A stretch of DNA of 64,000 nt from Dyella halodurans (GTDB lineage Bacteria > Pseudomonadota > Gammaproteobacteria > Xanthomonadales > Rhodanobacteraceae), in assembly GCF_026283925.1 (NCBI RefSeq), contig NZ_JAPDPF010000001.1, positions 620,001 through 684,000 on the forward strand, given 5' to 3'. A program made the position numbers and the translations under genes. The notes under the pieces are model-generated. The model was given only the letters and a program-made list of their open reading frames with translations, was not told where the DNA came from and did no database searches. Positions within the stretch are counted from its first letter, which is position 1, and every line of letters starts with the position of its first letter. Of the stretch, positions 42,201 through 47,003 are shown one piece after another.

Positions 42201-43597
42201 GCAGCTTGAACAGTGGCGGTAACGCCACGCTCACCGCGACCGCAGGCACGCTGCAAATCACCAACGCGCTGACCACGGCCGGCACCGCCACGCTGCAATC
42301 CGCGCTGGATGCCAATGTGGCCAATGCCAACATCGGCGGCAATCTGGCCATCGATAGCACCAACGGCACGGTGACACTGGCGCAAGCCGTTGTGGGTGGC
42401 AGCAGTCAACTGGATGCGGGCAGCGATGTAAACGTCGGCAGCTTCCAGGGCGGCAACGGTCTGACGACGCAGTCGGGTGGTGCGACCACGCTGGGGGCCG
42501 TGACGCTTACGGGCGGCTCGCTGCGAAGCACGGCGGGCAGCACCCTCTTTGCGCAGCAGATCGACGCGCAGAACGGCAGTGCGACCTTGAATGCGGGTAC
42601 CAGTCTGGCTGCCACAAGTATTGCCGCTTCGGAGGACGTGGGCCTTCAGGCCGGCAGTACGGTGCAGACCTCCCAAGTGCAGGCAGGCCATGACATCAAC
42701 GTCAACGCCGGCAGCGATGTCAGCATGTATGACTCCACGGCTGGCCACGACATGACGGTGAATTCCGGTGGCGTGCTGACCATTAACGATGCAACGGCCG
42801 GCGATGCCGTCTCGCTGTCGGCACAGCAGATGACGTTCAATAATGTGCAGGCGCCCAACTCCATCTACCTGCTGGCACGCGATGGCAACATCATCGCAAC
42901 CTCGCTGCGCACCCGGGACGCCTACGCGCTGGCCAGCGGCGACATTGAGCTGGATGCCGGTTACATCGGCGACCGGATTAACCTCGAAGCCAGCGACATC
43001 ACCGCGCAGGTCATCCAGACCAGCACCGGCCAGCCGTTGTATTCGGTGTTGTCCGGTTATCAGGGCGGCGTGGCAGGCCGGATCGTGGTCACCGCCGACG
43101 CGCCGCAGGACTGGATGATCGACCGCCTGGCCGCCGTGAACGCGGCACTGGCCACCACCGCACCGAACGTGGACATGGCCTCGGCCCACATCGAACAGAC
43201 CATGTCGGTCAAGATGCCCGATGCCTACGTGTGGATGAATCAGCACAGCGCGATCCTGCTACCGGCCACCGTGCAGCTGATGCAGCCGACCTACGACTTC
43301 CAGTTCCACCAGGACGGCGTACATACGCTCACCGATGCCTTCATCATCCGCTACAGCTTCGGCGACGACACCCAGACGCCCAACTACGTTGCCGTCCACG
43401 ACTGGCTGGCGCCGGACTACCTGGGCGAGAGCGCCCTGCGTTTCAACGGCCGCATGCTCACTGACCAGACCGATGACCGCGGCGACGACCAGGTGACCAA
43501 GCACGCCGTGCCGGCGTGGATCGGCACTGACAACAGCCAGTTGGTGCAGCCGGCGGATGAGCACAGCACGGCCGTCAATATCAATGCTCCGGAGTGA
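24206..43597 (+). CDS. Giant filamentous adhesin, two-partner-secretion TpsA (LktA-like)
   Basis: One uninterrupted 6463-codon gene. ATG 24206 follows AGGGG by 7 nt; an internal start at MKALAA (about 24271) is possible. A basic ~24-residue extension precedes a hydrophobic signal core (ALAAAVYGVLGVGIAPQVMAG); it does not resemble the ESPR of enteric autotransporters. Residues about 45-230 form the secretion domain, with IYGTVNSYANGQ and DPNGI (161-165; NPNGI in FhaB). The rest is low-complexity, Gly/Ser/Ala/Thr/Asn/Asp-rich beta-helix-type repeats, with a Ser-rich linker at about 1230-1252 and a few Cys pairs (221/230 the first). Three near-identical modules lie near 5609-6113. No VENN motif or C-terminal toxin is seen, so it is an adhesin, not a CDI toxin. 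It overlaps the TpsB frame by sharing the GTG-TGA at 43594. Substrate unknown. NCBI-style family name LktA-like filamentous adhesin fits the N-terminus. Confidence 0.9.
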   Translation: MGASFISRARQQRLGNKQETFSMKALAAAVYGVLGVGIAPQVMAGVATNVTNSNQHPLSTPSLITSTTSGGVTTVNVQAKTTSSSGTVAFNSFDTFNVGNHTSGSTVVNDVVNLYMPTKATSLVNLVWSATSGQAAQIYGTVNSYANGQSSKISGSVYFADPNGIVVGKGAVLNVGALSLSAPTQAFMESLLDSSGNPVDANVTTLLQGQEPTNAGVGNACADGNSAMICVDGTINANNAVRIHATTIDVSGNISVSGTGTDTLATAVNLGGDSTATPVVDGNTIRLIAEDGGNASTTGGDVLANSAVTVSGALATGAVGYASANTAITSNQSSWGAVALTASASAASAYSDPTNKVAVRSTGELLLDQATFNQSTPEAIENNSGTLLTDANLATTKADLGQLAYARAFSTANVELQKGASISAYGDVLMQSGTTTSATTSATSTQSDGSIPVMVTGMYGAVYSKASTLVDSGASVTSKLGDVTVLSNTNNTLDVAANTVAAGGNSVVGATVAWSQAAVNAQAQVNGSVSANALNIGAQNTNSFSTSASAETNNSSGSGSIGLAGAVSEQTITANAYLGSAPSGPGPAGSNFGDLTIVAETDTTQNRSVAKTGTTQATGNSNANAADNSDDNADLTSTMGNVTGDADGSGSGHGLGGSLPFKIGSAVAWTSSSNGATATTAPGLTINSVGNVAIQAIVSNAGIHNGATSETSSAEDSGAESGSSGSGTSVNVSAAVAYANYQNSADAEIGSGDVITAQNIGVNAQVVVPFDWTFGQSALSSSSLSALTQMGQSLDDFKKGAEELKSLVQAAKAAPDEIMDGVSGYAGAFGDGSSVAIGGSVNYFGMTNNSRAWVGNGSTLTSTASPGSSSWTSSLGWLTGAISGNNLSVSSAPASSTAASPGDAGSSTVTWSQSISVLAGTDVAAFNLVGDLTPWSPTTSGSSAAIGGAFNYGGYADTTTAGLDTGVTVTSKNAVAVDATGADTLFALSPISGKGGSASIQGMVALTDVSDQTHASVSGSDDVNAAALNVDAVNPLMVWSLSGALAMSSGAGIGISVGINDVSTNTLAIIGNNSKDETPASGSAPVEAGGTISVGSLGLQATTSGEAGALSVAGSNISDAPNKDTGSGSGDSAAQNASGSGSGAAPGAGLISMLKSVSSLADTLRGGTDKFQAALAKVDELTGGTVSDSGSVGNAASSAGSLLDKASSALSAATSGATGLQTIAGKLSSLGSSSGSSSSSGSSSSSSSASFGIGISGAAGVNLAQLGTTAVLDGVTVTNFSGDASENTVNLVALNNAQLYSVAGGAALSRTSNSSGGGDLAGAVAYSSVGDTTLATLGDTGTSVATHVSAGSVVVQALDNSQQIDAGVGVAAQIGGSGSTTTVAGSVSIASSQNQTTAQISESSVTGDSGSTDAVQVTAYDASLIGIGAGGFGLNTSSGDSVNGALSLTYASIGNDTSASVSGASISGYNSFSLNALNGSMIVAAAATGSVSTSENSNSLTGAIIVNKIADSTTATINGGSTVGVAGGLSVNAQALSPDASSLTSLGLPAAFGESASSYYDFSGGQLTPVISNASNAGANASSTANSDAGSSSTSSSSSTGSGNSAGWGSSIIAAAGDLGVSGNNVGVSFEYSQIANVHQVDIDNATLNVDNGAISLNAQDNTRIIGVAAGLGVATGQFAGMGSVAYNSIANTDSVVLGAVGNQTALTAQNIGATAQDQSAIYTLAGAAAISTGTAAVGAAVAYNNIGNTLQATATDVAFTLNASGSTQGVSLQAQNKASIMAGAVAAGVSTGDAGVAVSFGWNQTGNDTTASLTGGSVTGPAGTSAGSYAGLLDIAATDSATIQALSGAVGFSSSAAATAAVSVQEIGDSTQASLQDASIAIGNVTVNAATTAKEQSIALGVAAGGDGAGTGSVAYNCIGNGLASGNCQDSSVPNGSAVAGTMASVSGIGNGSGGPAVISNALTVSATDSSTIQTLAVGAAGGGDLGIGASVAVSDIGTATSATIGTANTTLTQLDVGNSTQVQATSAAQIESLAVGAAVSGTVSLAGSSSTNLIDNSVNAGMTNVSTGATTDPSTFASQNATTITALNGAQISSLAGAVAGGDVAAGAAVAVNDIATQTTAAFDGSGGGTSGANASPSSWYQVGSLTVQAGAVDPGTASGLPGSLTQSDSNDANIQTIAVAGALASGVALSGSVAVNQITGGTKAYIDQNAGVVANDSIGVLASSSQGINVFAGSASLSGSIAAGAGVVVNTLGSNTQAYIDNSDVTAYANGTGLSVTDGTPANLGSLNAGMDVTGSTSDIFTVFKGGATSVASNSGAGAPDLHSSTTTITGVAVNASNQQHVVTLSLGLAAGEGVAGTAEVGVNEIGGSTGAYIGNDSLINQVAPTAVTTNGSSSTQAGSTESSDQSVSSTQQVNVGAYSAQYAANYLATGAGTSGAVAISAATPVNTFDGATQAYIADSIVGSNASSLGTQVAANSYQWSLNDVGSADVSTGVAASLSGAVSLFKASTDAYVSGGSITANNFSVLANSAIQSAQVGGALAVAINEESAAGSGMALVNIDNAETSARVLGGASINDAGDATVQATSSDVSQALAAQLAAGTDAGLVGTVAVNVLGNSTNASVAGSSMIVGGTLNVTAADAQTVNDVIGGVGVGAVGLAGGVNVTLLQTQVGADINDSGITNTGYSAGGVNVGASSTRNVDNATGSGAGGIAGIGVSVGVLVAGSGSGIATGSNTSMLGNSSSNSSGDRQADLYDIGQSGSSGVLDAGSTYGNLGAGGVSQINSGASYGSSWSTALAAGTTDGISAGITGGSTVASSSNVNIAAAANAATSNTAGVGAGGVAAVGVSVASTSLDSQVSAVLDSQSAITQARNVTIQAGVGNAKDASGNTLTAASTAVSTGSSAGNVTVGALGVNVAVAESSINDNVLAGSAGQISGLQQQGTLTIQAGDSSTASAGNNNPNVTVGLALAAGTMVDTATRDSSISALLGAGSTTRNFSAVTISASDTGSVTAQGVADTAGILSGDGADITARDIGTASGSIGVYTLANSAGPVTTLSDVGVTSVTANAAPTLSASAQTTTIGVGVSIGVNTVNASAALTSSAVVGSSSSDVQFTNAPTGSALNVTSDFAPTLSASSTGNSGGIVAAEASDATASSSGTNRAEIGSGVMLPLLGSVSILAESTPVASANANGVVAGGFIGGGFNANASSDETTTASLDGSQANVSESIRNATTGVTYAGATELTSLGIVAESTDTNNAYVESGSGELVGGVAATATTTALSTSSATLGADQYLTMGGEFNLVANTQYIYGVTADSSNGAVIGGSGAYASNVAGTTGTTAAASIGINTAVVSGGNLNVLADTGMSADASNGGATSGAGGLFVGTAAEVDNTFLANNAAHIGNGDYLATYGYDTPSTLSSINVIADSTIQNVQDQASITIGGAVPVANPSTYFTGTVGNAIDIDGNSTLTSYVVNIGTYAMLGAMNTAIGNSYGLDGVASAKSTTNLTANQSVNVGTDGNGTVSIASMDDSYVLAGEDFGNGSLATELNAQPVAQAYVRGLIAIPVASATANVLSNATLTLGAGSSVTSDGDVNIGSIDGTLTAHPDSEGHGYELGFIPVTNSNNSTSVSGSASTVINGSVVAGTGGDLLINIDANGNLTSNAIAYAVDTGSGFTTASGTIGGTPSAVTFAAQWVNNYNETDPGSAGSVTAWEFGGSASDILGVPLSVRGGNVYLFGGNGTSSNMGGISGSGSVTANPAPSITIDNASTDTLALSGIDVSFGLSGTVYENNASTSGTTSIGGVHITQAPSDAQPNITIDNSYNNTLSPGQNTPDIMVNGPIQDFGGNVSLSTSEGSITTNGIYANDVSIYAPRGDVTFNANPAFTGGDPAGALDSSTSWLFTNILGPDFFNTGSATTGSWDADKVAAAIMESVYAPGSTNTATLNAALMTYGGGTVVPYSNFQGTYQATPIITIGNCAGFSYGGSTCNGSGTAGIGYGVISEGPSGNDYTPMVPWIALSASGTNVQGVSSSWGTGQKMPSSQSQTLTVNAGANGYIDFDSSYTVGQSGVWTVQTQTGLTDFLSAYASNKGTPLYAFNAGNSSYAAYQESVSNGTLALTDGTGNTLYYYNSSNSSYEPLLGLVQSAGSSRLIGASYNINQKQVDLNSVEATGGGQATLIGHVVSTGGGSITVNSGYGEVLVDNTTGLPLQVNNIDTGKASPGMVTIEDYSQLIGSSNVPTTTWYVSVDGGATQTFTNNPNAYNSAQSGVISTLEAASGVPSIVQASNTSGDAIYALTESGAALTSYAPAQGQYYNYSMSATVFRPTSGLPAAYTGSSTSTDWSFYNAQTGQAENGDQAWTPYSWFSNSANVTLSGGAQWAVGISGSTGNPVQSTSVGGWAVFHGCSGGLTSDCNYGTKATVYDDDTTWYSSKNPGGYGSAWNFLYPDYGQLSINVTQSASLPIAVQFATSTTNRVEIDSNANILLNGVISNTNNPVQNGNTAAGVSATPDTLLVATNGGNILNTNPQQQLIWTHDLAMIAEGGGSIGTSFRPINVQITGYGNTDTGNSGVVDTGNETTVVAVTDGYTKTSATSGDGNDGSIHLNINSGSSNQPILAVAGGKGTQVFGNVDITSTGSLVSTRGPGVMIPGMAYLGCLPADMASGGACTADATVQGAIGGPEDIVGDAVSLTSQLGSIVGSQTINGSQTSDRALMVQTHFSAGSVDVLNLNAAGDIDVANDAGDYEVGSVVSQHGNVIMDAEKGGIYDASSLSASATLNPTQEEALWQRFGLVSVDTNGNAINAPTAVDQAITSQVNAAYSEYIGLMAEGSYSNGSFTFNKTPTMGLLQSYWALVVQASNGTISASATPDQTDVQNYLASRITSDIAVFGQWVSTSSASWNTQSEFTNPGGGYVFALTSAQQQSLASQAWSENALLYSLSSAGMLAAPSTSGAGSGLTTTTVGTNFTPNISGVNVTLLANGKNSGLGQLGTPITIDESDLATLYSTGTLVNTLDNSNNPGVLQALASANTPGDITVYDTNHNVINGQQLAQLAANATLSSVGATAGGTTIGSIVITQIDPLFVQVTGDLAGKANGAVYIQAQGNLALATQRQGDQTFQLTGLTSGLDMNLTATGGIQADPDTTYSLNAPALLSVGGNLTIAANNNVGFDSYGLDALPVAIAGTLNKGSAGGNLALEQTTGDLLVNQAVANDDVLLQSRKGSIYAINNVTSVAGNQITFDALDNVAYNSTSTTTTPTLGAMWVQETGGNPLLKATATYGIVDIATDTGDLTVGTIQSAGQITLLSTVGSLTAQQLTSNDAGVNATGYLDARFDNVQAAGGVVLNATTGALTTTGTIASSGKQTIGSSNANDDVDLNGSTGVTIGGDVSTGNGNINATLTNLTGTGTLEFGQGAALSATGGNVDVSAAQTGDAVQMDSGSSIAATGIATITSGGNVVLGLVQSTDASDTPSISITAAGGIRGNGGPLNVEELAGGSVSLQSVNDIGGAPNPLIVNMSPGTLDATSTQGSIYIDALGNLDAQSVRANGNVDLAVADALDFTQITAGGNATLSAATIAGSNLTAGGTVQTNSTGATTLGTVTSGGDLTAAAGTNLTAGSLNSGGNATLTATAGTLQITNALTTAGNATLQSALDANVANANIGGNLAIDSTNGTVTLAQAVVGGSSQLDAGSDVNVGSFQGGNGLTTQSGGATTLGAVTLTGGSLQSTAGSTLAAQQVNVQNGSATLSSGGDMTLANVSAGADLTASAGANLQATTLKAGSATTLDAAQAMTLGSVTSGGGLNAMAGTNLTAGSLNSGGNATLTATAGTLQITNALTTAGNATLQSALDANVANANVGGNLAIDSTNGTVTLAQAVVGGSSQLDAGSDVNVGSFQGGNGLTTQSGGATTLGAVTLTGGSLQSTAGSTLAAQQVNVQNGSATLSSGGDMTLANVSAGADLTASAGANLQATTLKAGSATTLDAAQAMTLGSVTSGGGLNAMAGTNLTAGSLNSGGNATLTATAGTLQITNALTTAGTATLQSALDANVANANIGGNLAIDSTNGTVTLAQAVVGGSSQLDAGSDVNVGSFQGGNGLTTQSGGATTLGAVTLTGGSLRSTAGSTLFAQQIDAQNGSATLNAGTSLAATSIAASEDVGLQAGSTVQTSQVQAGHDINVNAGSDVSMYDSTAGHDMTVNSGGVLTINDATAGDAVSLSAQQMTFNNVQAPNSIYLLARDGNIIATSLRTRDAYALASGDIELDAGYIGDRINLEASDITAQVIQTSTGQPLYSVLSGYQGGVAGRIVVTADAPQDWMIDRLAAVNAALATTAPNVDMASAHIEQTMSVKMPDAYVWMNQHSAILLPATVQLMQPTYDFQFHQDGVHTLTDAFIIRYSFGDDTQTPNYVAVHDWLAPDYLGESALRFNGRMLTDQTDDRGDDQVTKHAVPAWIGTDNSQLVQPADEHSTAVNINAPE
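35816..35824 (+). other. RGD tripeptide in the adhesin
   Basis: Codons CGC GGC GAC give Arg-Gly-Asp at residue 3871 (APRGDVTF). A second RGD is at residue 6425 (DDRGDD). RGD occurs in Bordetella FHA, but about one is expected by chance in a protein this long, so no function is claimed. Confidence 0.3.
41031..42545 (+). repeat. 585-bp in-frame tandem repeat in the adhesin, about 2.6 copies
   Basis: Copies start at 41031, 41616 and 42201, spaced exactly 585 bp (195 codons). Copies 1 and 2 differ at about 5 positions that I can find; copy 3 matches about 98% over its first 320 bp, then departs near 42523-42545. Each copy encodes a GNATLTATAGTLQI... to ...DAAQAMTLGSVTSGGG module. Identity this high at third positions means a recent duplication or ongoing gene conversion. 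Confidence 0.95.
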
Positions 43598-43605
43598 GGC
43601 AATAC

Positions 43606-45261
43606 ATGCAGGCAAACAGGGAAACGGCGCCGTGGCGCCGCGTGGTGATGAGTGCGGCCTTGGCAGCAGGTTGTGGCAGTGGCGTGCTGGCGTTGTCGCC
43701 GGCGCAGGCGCAGACGCTGACACCGCCGAGTACCTTGCAAAACGACGCGCAACGACAGCAGCGCTACTACGAGCAGCTACAGACGCCGCCGCCCACGGCG
43801 CCCACCAATCCGCTGCAACAGCCCGCGCCGCCGTCGGCCAGTCCGAAGGCGCATGCGACCGCACGTTTTATGCTCAAGCGCGTGGAGTTCACCCCTTCGG
43901 CCTTGCTAAGGCCCGAGCTGCTGCAGGCTACGGTGAAGCCGTTCGAGGGTAGGGAGGTCGATGGTGCCGAGCTGGCGCAGATGATCGATGCGGTCAATGG
44001 CCTGTATCGAGCACGCAAGATCACCACCGCTCGCGCCTTGCTGAAGAACCAACCCATCGTCGACGGCGTGGTGCACGTGGAGCTGGTGGAAGGACGCTTG
44101 GGCAAGGTCGCGATCAGCGGCAAGCGCCACGTGAGCGACCACTACCTGACCAAGCGCCTCGGCCTGCAGCAAGGCGAAGTCGTCGACTCCGACCAGCTGC
44201 GGGAGAACCTGGTCACCTTGAATCGCACCACCGATTTGCAGGCTCGCGCCCTGCTGGAGCCCGGCGCCGCGCGTGGGCTTACCGACGTCCAGCTGGAGGT
44301 GCAGGAGCCTAGCCGTTTTGCGCTGGATGCCTTCGTCGACAACGGTGGCGTGGACAATACGGGCCGCAATCGCATCGGCTTGCAGGGGCATCTCTACGGC
44401 CTGCTCGGCATCGATGACATGCTCGATGGCAACGTTGCGCACTCCAGCGGAGGCAACGACGGCTCCGTTTCCTATTCGGTACCGTTGTTCCCCAACAACG
44501 GCCGGCTCGGTGTCAGCTACGCGCACAGCCAGATCAACGTGATCAACGAGGCGTTCCGCAACATCAATATCCAGGGCACTTCGTCGGTCACCGCACTGAA
44601 CTACAACCAGCCGCTTATCGCCACGCTGGACTGGCTGTTCAGCGGTATTGGCTCGTACTCGATCACCGATTCGAGCACGCACATCAGCGGCCAGAGCATT
44701 GCCGACACGCGCACTACTTCCTGGACGCTGGGCGCTAGCCTGTCGCATCAGTCCGACGGTCAGCGCTGGGGTGCCACCCAACTGGCTACCCGCATCCATT
44801 CGGACGAGCCCCTGCTCGGCAAGACCGACTTCACCATTGCGCCGGGCAGCGCGTACTTCATTCAGCGGCTGTGGCAATCGCGTTGGGCGCTACGCGCTGA
44901 CCTGGGATGGCAGTTCAGCACGGGCTATAACGTGCCTTCCGCCAACCTGTTCCAGATCGGCGGGCCCGGCAGCGTGCGTGGATACGAGCGAGGCGTGCTG
45001 TCCGGTGCCAGGGGCTATTACGCCGCCCTGGAACTGCACCGTTCCATTGGCGAGCGCCTGGACGTCTTCGGCTTCGTCGATCATGGCGAAGTGTTCGCGG
45101 CTTATCCGAGCAGTCAGGACATCACCGGTGCGGGCGTGGGTGCAAGCTATAACTATCGCTGGCTGACGGCCTCGGCCGACGTGGCCAAGCCGTTCAACAC
45201 GGTGATACCCGACCAGGACAGTGTGCGCTTCGACTTTCGCATCACGGCGCATTTCGACTGA
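43606..45261 (+). CDS. Two-partner-secretion outer-membrane transporter TpsB (ShlB/FhaC/HecB family)
   Basis: 551 residues from ATG 43606 (MQANRETAPWRR...), with GAGG six bases upstream; GTG 43594 overlapping the adhesin stop is an alternative. The signal peptide ends about AQAQ (residue ~37). A proline-rich linker is followed by the POTRA_2 domain (about 85-160, FMLKRVEFTPSALL), a ShlB-type second POTRA, then a 16-strand barrel. The conserved VRGYERGVLSGARGYYAALELHR segment (VRGY motif of Omp85/TpsB barrels) and the C-terminal FDFRITAHFD with terminal aromatic are visible. It secretes the adjacent TpsA across the outer membrane, recognising its N-terminal TPS domain in the periplasm. Adjacent pairing makes the assignment firm. 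Confidence 0.95.
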   Translation: MQANRETAPWRRVVMSAALAAGCGSGVLALSPAQAQTLTPPSTLQNDAQRQQRYYEQLQTPPPTAPTNPLQQPAPPSASPKAHATARFMLKRVEFTPSALLRPELLQATVKPFEGREVDGAELAQMIDAVNGLYRARKITTARALLKNQPIVDGVVHVELVEGRLGKVAISGKRHVSDHYLTKRLGLQQGEVVDSDQLRENLVTLNRTTDLQARALLEPGAARGLTDVQLEVQEPSRFALDAFVDNGGVDNTGRNRIGLQGHLYGLLGIDDMLDGNVAHSSGGNDGSVSYSVPLFPNNGRLGVSYAHSQINVINEAFRNINIQGTSSVTALNYNQPLIATLDWLFSGIGSYSITDSSTHISGQSIADTRTTSWTLGASLSHQSDGQRWGATQLATRIHSDEPLLGKTDFTIAPGSAYFIQRLWQSRWALRADLGWQFSTGYNVPSANLFQIGGPGSVRGYERGVLSGARGYYAALELHRSIGERLDVFGFVDHGEVFAAYPSSQDITGAGVGASYNYRWLTASADVAKPFNTVIPDQDSVRFDFRITAHFD

Positions 45262-45296
45262 TGCTGCGTAAGCGCAAGCGATGCGCCTGATGGAAC

Positions 45297-45333
45297 CATG
45301 CTGCGCGCGGCCCGAGCAGTCGCGCGCAGCATG
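45297..45333. terminator. Perfect 13-bp hairpin between convergent genes
   Basis: CATGCTGCGCGCG (45297-45309) and CGCGCGCAGCATG (45321-45333) pair exactly around an 11-nt loop. It lies 35 bp after the TpsB stop and 16 bp before the convergent GNAT stop, so it probably ends transcripts from both sides. No clear T-tract. Confidence 0.6.
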
Positions 45334-45349
45334 TGCTCCTGGCGTTATT

Positions 45350-45925
45350 TCAAATGTTGGTGCGGTGCATAAGCTCGGCCCAGGCCGAGGTTTCCCGTAG
45401 TTGCGCAAACGGAACCACCGGCATGGGCGGCGTGACGGGCGACTGCAGCTCCTTTTGCCAGACGCCTACGTCCCACCACTGGCCGAGCTTATGGCCCGAG
45501 CTACGCCACACGCCGGCCGGGGTGAAGCCCATCGCCTCGTGCATGGTGACGCTGCCTTCGCCGGGTAGCGTGATGACACCGACCGCCTGGTTCAGTCCTT
45601 GCAGTCGCATCGCGTCGAGCAGCACGCCATAGAGCCGACGGGCGATGCCGCGCCGGCGCGCGTCGGCATGCACGTAGATCGAGGTCTCGGCAATCCAGTC
45701 GTAGGCGGCGCGCTCACGGAAGCGGCTGGCGTAGGCATAGGCGAGCACGCGGCCGTGTTCTTCCCACACCAGCCACGGGTACTGCTTGAGCCGGCCCAGG
45801 ATGCGTTCGCGCATGGCGTCCACGCCGGGCAAGTCGGTTTCGAAGGTGGCCACGCCGTCGAGCACCGATGGCGTATAGATGTCGTGGACGGCGGCTGCAT
45901 CGTCGGCGTGAGCGATACGAATCAT
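45350..45925 (-). CDS. GNAT acetyltransferase (phosphinothricin acetyltransferase-like)
   Basis: 191 residues from ATG 45925, which overlaps the stop of the upstream gene (ATGA); the longer frame to 46552 runs through that gene. It begins MIRIAHADDAAAVHDIYTPSVLDGVATFETDLPG, typical of the Pat/Bar family, and carries the acetyl-CoA-binding ARRRGIARRLYGVLL. MGFTPAGVWRSSGHKLGQWWDVGVWQKEL is the family C-terminus. Substrate unknown; could be amino-acid or N-acyl toxin derivatives. Last gene in the five-gene overlapping chain. Confidence 0.88.
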   Translation of the reverse strand: MIRIAHADDAAAVHDIYTPSVLDGVATFETDLPGVDAMRERILGRLKQYPWLVWEEHGRVLAYAYASRFRERAAYDWIAETSIYVHADARRRGIARRLYGVLLDAMRLQGLNQAVGVITLPGEGSVTMHEAMGFTPAGVWRSSGHKLGQWWDVGVWQKELQSPVTPPMPVVPFAQLRETSAWAELMHRTNI

Positions 45926-46389
45926 GCGAGGGACTTCTCCATGCAGATGCTGAGTGGGTTGGCGCGATGCTCGCCGAACGGCGCGCAGCGGCGGTAGCCG
46001 GCGCGTCCGTAGAGTTCCAGCGCCTCGGCCTGGGCCGTGCCGGTCTCCAGCCGAATCAGCTTGCCGCCGGCGCGCGCGACCTCTCGCTCCAGCGCTTCCA
46101 GCAGCTGCTTGCCCAGGCCCAGTCCGCGACAGGCGGGCAACACGTACATGCGCTTCACCTCGACGTAGTCCTCGTGCCAGACGCAGGCACCACAGGCGAC
46201 GGGTCTGCCATCGACGCGGGCGGCGAGGAAGGTGACATTGGGTTGCTTGAGCGCTTGCACCGATACCGGCTGGATATTGCCGGTGGGATACAGCTCGGCC
46301 AGATAGCCGTCCAGTTCGTGGAGCAATGGGGCGACATCCGGCGCGGCCGGGTCGTCGATGTCGAAGCGGAGCGCGGGTGCTTTCAGCAT
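45922..46389 (-). CDS. GNAT acetyltransferase
   Basis: 155 residues, GNAT fold. The acetyl-CoA loop is VLPACRGLGLGKQLLEALER at about residues 82-101, and the C-terminal ALELYGRAGYRRCAPFGEHRANPLSICMEKSL is typical. Starts 7 bp inside the end of the YdeI-like gene and overlaps the next GNAT gene by ATGA. Substrate unknown. Confidence 0.85.
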   Translation of the reverse strand: MLKAPALRFDIDDPAAPDVAPLLHELDGYLAELYPTGNIQPVSVQALKQPNVTFLAARVDGRPVACGACVWHEDYVEVKRMYVLPACRGLGLGKQLLEALEREVARAGGKLIRLETGTAQAEALELYGRAGYRRCAPFGEHRANPLSICMEKSLA

Positions 46390-46994
46390 GACTCGTACTT
46401 CCAGTTGCGCCGCTTGCCTTCAGCCAGCCATTCCAGCGTCGTGGCGATGCGCTTCTGCCGCGTGGCCTCAGTTTTGGCCTCGCTGATCCAATCGACGTAT
46501 TCGCGTTGGGCGCTGGGCGGGAAGGCGTCATAAGCCTTGCGTGCCGCTGCATGCTTCTTCAGGGCAAGCAGGGCGGCGAGGTCATCGGGCATGGAGGGCG
46601 GCGGCTTGGGCGCGCTCTTGGCGCGCTTTGGCCTGGCGCCGGTTTCAATCACCGCCATCGCCTTCTTGATCGATGCCGAGAACGCCTTTTTTGGCGGCAG
46701 GTCTTTCAGGGTCGCGATCTTGCCAAATTGACCCATGCCGTCGTCGCCCGCCCCTGCTTGCTCGCCGACTACATCCTTGTGTTTCCAGAAACCGAACGCG
46801 CAGTGCTGCTTGAACGCCGCCATCTGGCACATCGGCGATCCGCGGTAGATGAAGAATGGCATGCTCCACTTGATGTCTTCTTCTACCTCGGGGCAGCTGG
46901 CGTGTACCTGTGCACGCAGGTGCTCGAGGATCGGCTGGGCGAAGGCTGCCGACTTGGCGATGTAGCTATCGACGCGTGGATCGTGGCTGCCCAT
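46383..46994 (-). CDS. DUF1801/YdeI-like (OmpD-associated) family protein
   Basis: 203 residues. Residues about 1-105 form a DUF1801 domain (CPEVEEDIKWSMPFFIYRGSPMCQMAAFKQHCAFGFWK), and the C-terminal ~80 residues the YdeI/OmpD-associated helical region (PSMPDDLAALLALKKHAAARKAYDAFPPSAQREYVDWISEAKTEATRQKRI). YdeI of E. coli was linked to bacteriocin protection, but no function is established. It sits 9 bp after the GNAT gene at 47004 in transcription order. Confidence 0.83.
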   Translation of the reverse strand: MGSHDPRVDSYIAKSAAFAQPILEHLRAQVHASCPEVEEDIKWSMPFFIYRGSPMCQMAAFKQHCAFGFWKHKDVVGEQAGAGDDGMGQFGKIATLKDLPPKKAFSASIKKAMAVIETGARPKRAKSAPKPPPSMPDDLAALLALKKHAAARKAYDAFPPSAQREYVDWISEAKTEATRQKRIATTLEWLAEGKRRNWKYESC

Positions 46995-47003
46995 GGCGAG
47001 GCC

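Noticed and set aside
40997-43246. 749-codon antisense frame over the tandem repeats, itself showing repeated sequence
   Set aside because: The repeats in it are simply the reverse complement of the adhesin's 585-bp modules; no ribosome site or homologous family was visible.
35816-43486. Two RGD tripeptides as integrin-binding sites of the adhesin
   Set aside because: About one is expected by chance in a 6463-residue protein of this composition; no surrounding context resembles the Bordetella FHA site.
24206-43597. Contact-dependent inhibition (CDI) toxin system with immunity gene
   Set aside because: No VENN-type motif, no C-terminal toxin domain and no small immunity gene. The frame ends ...STAVNINAPE and directly abuts tpsB.
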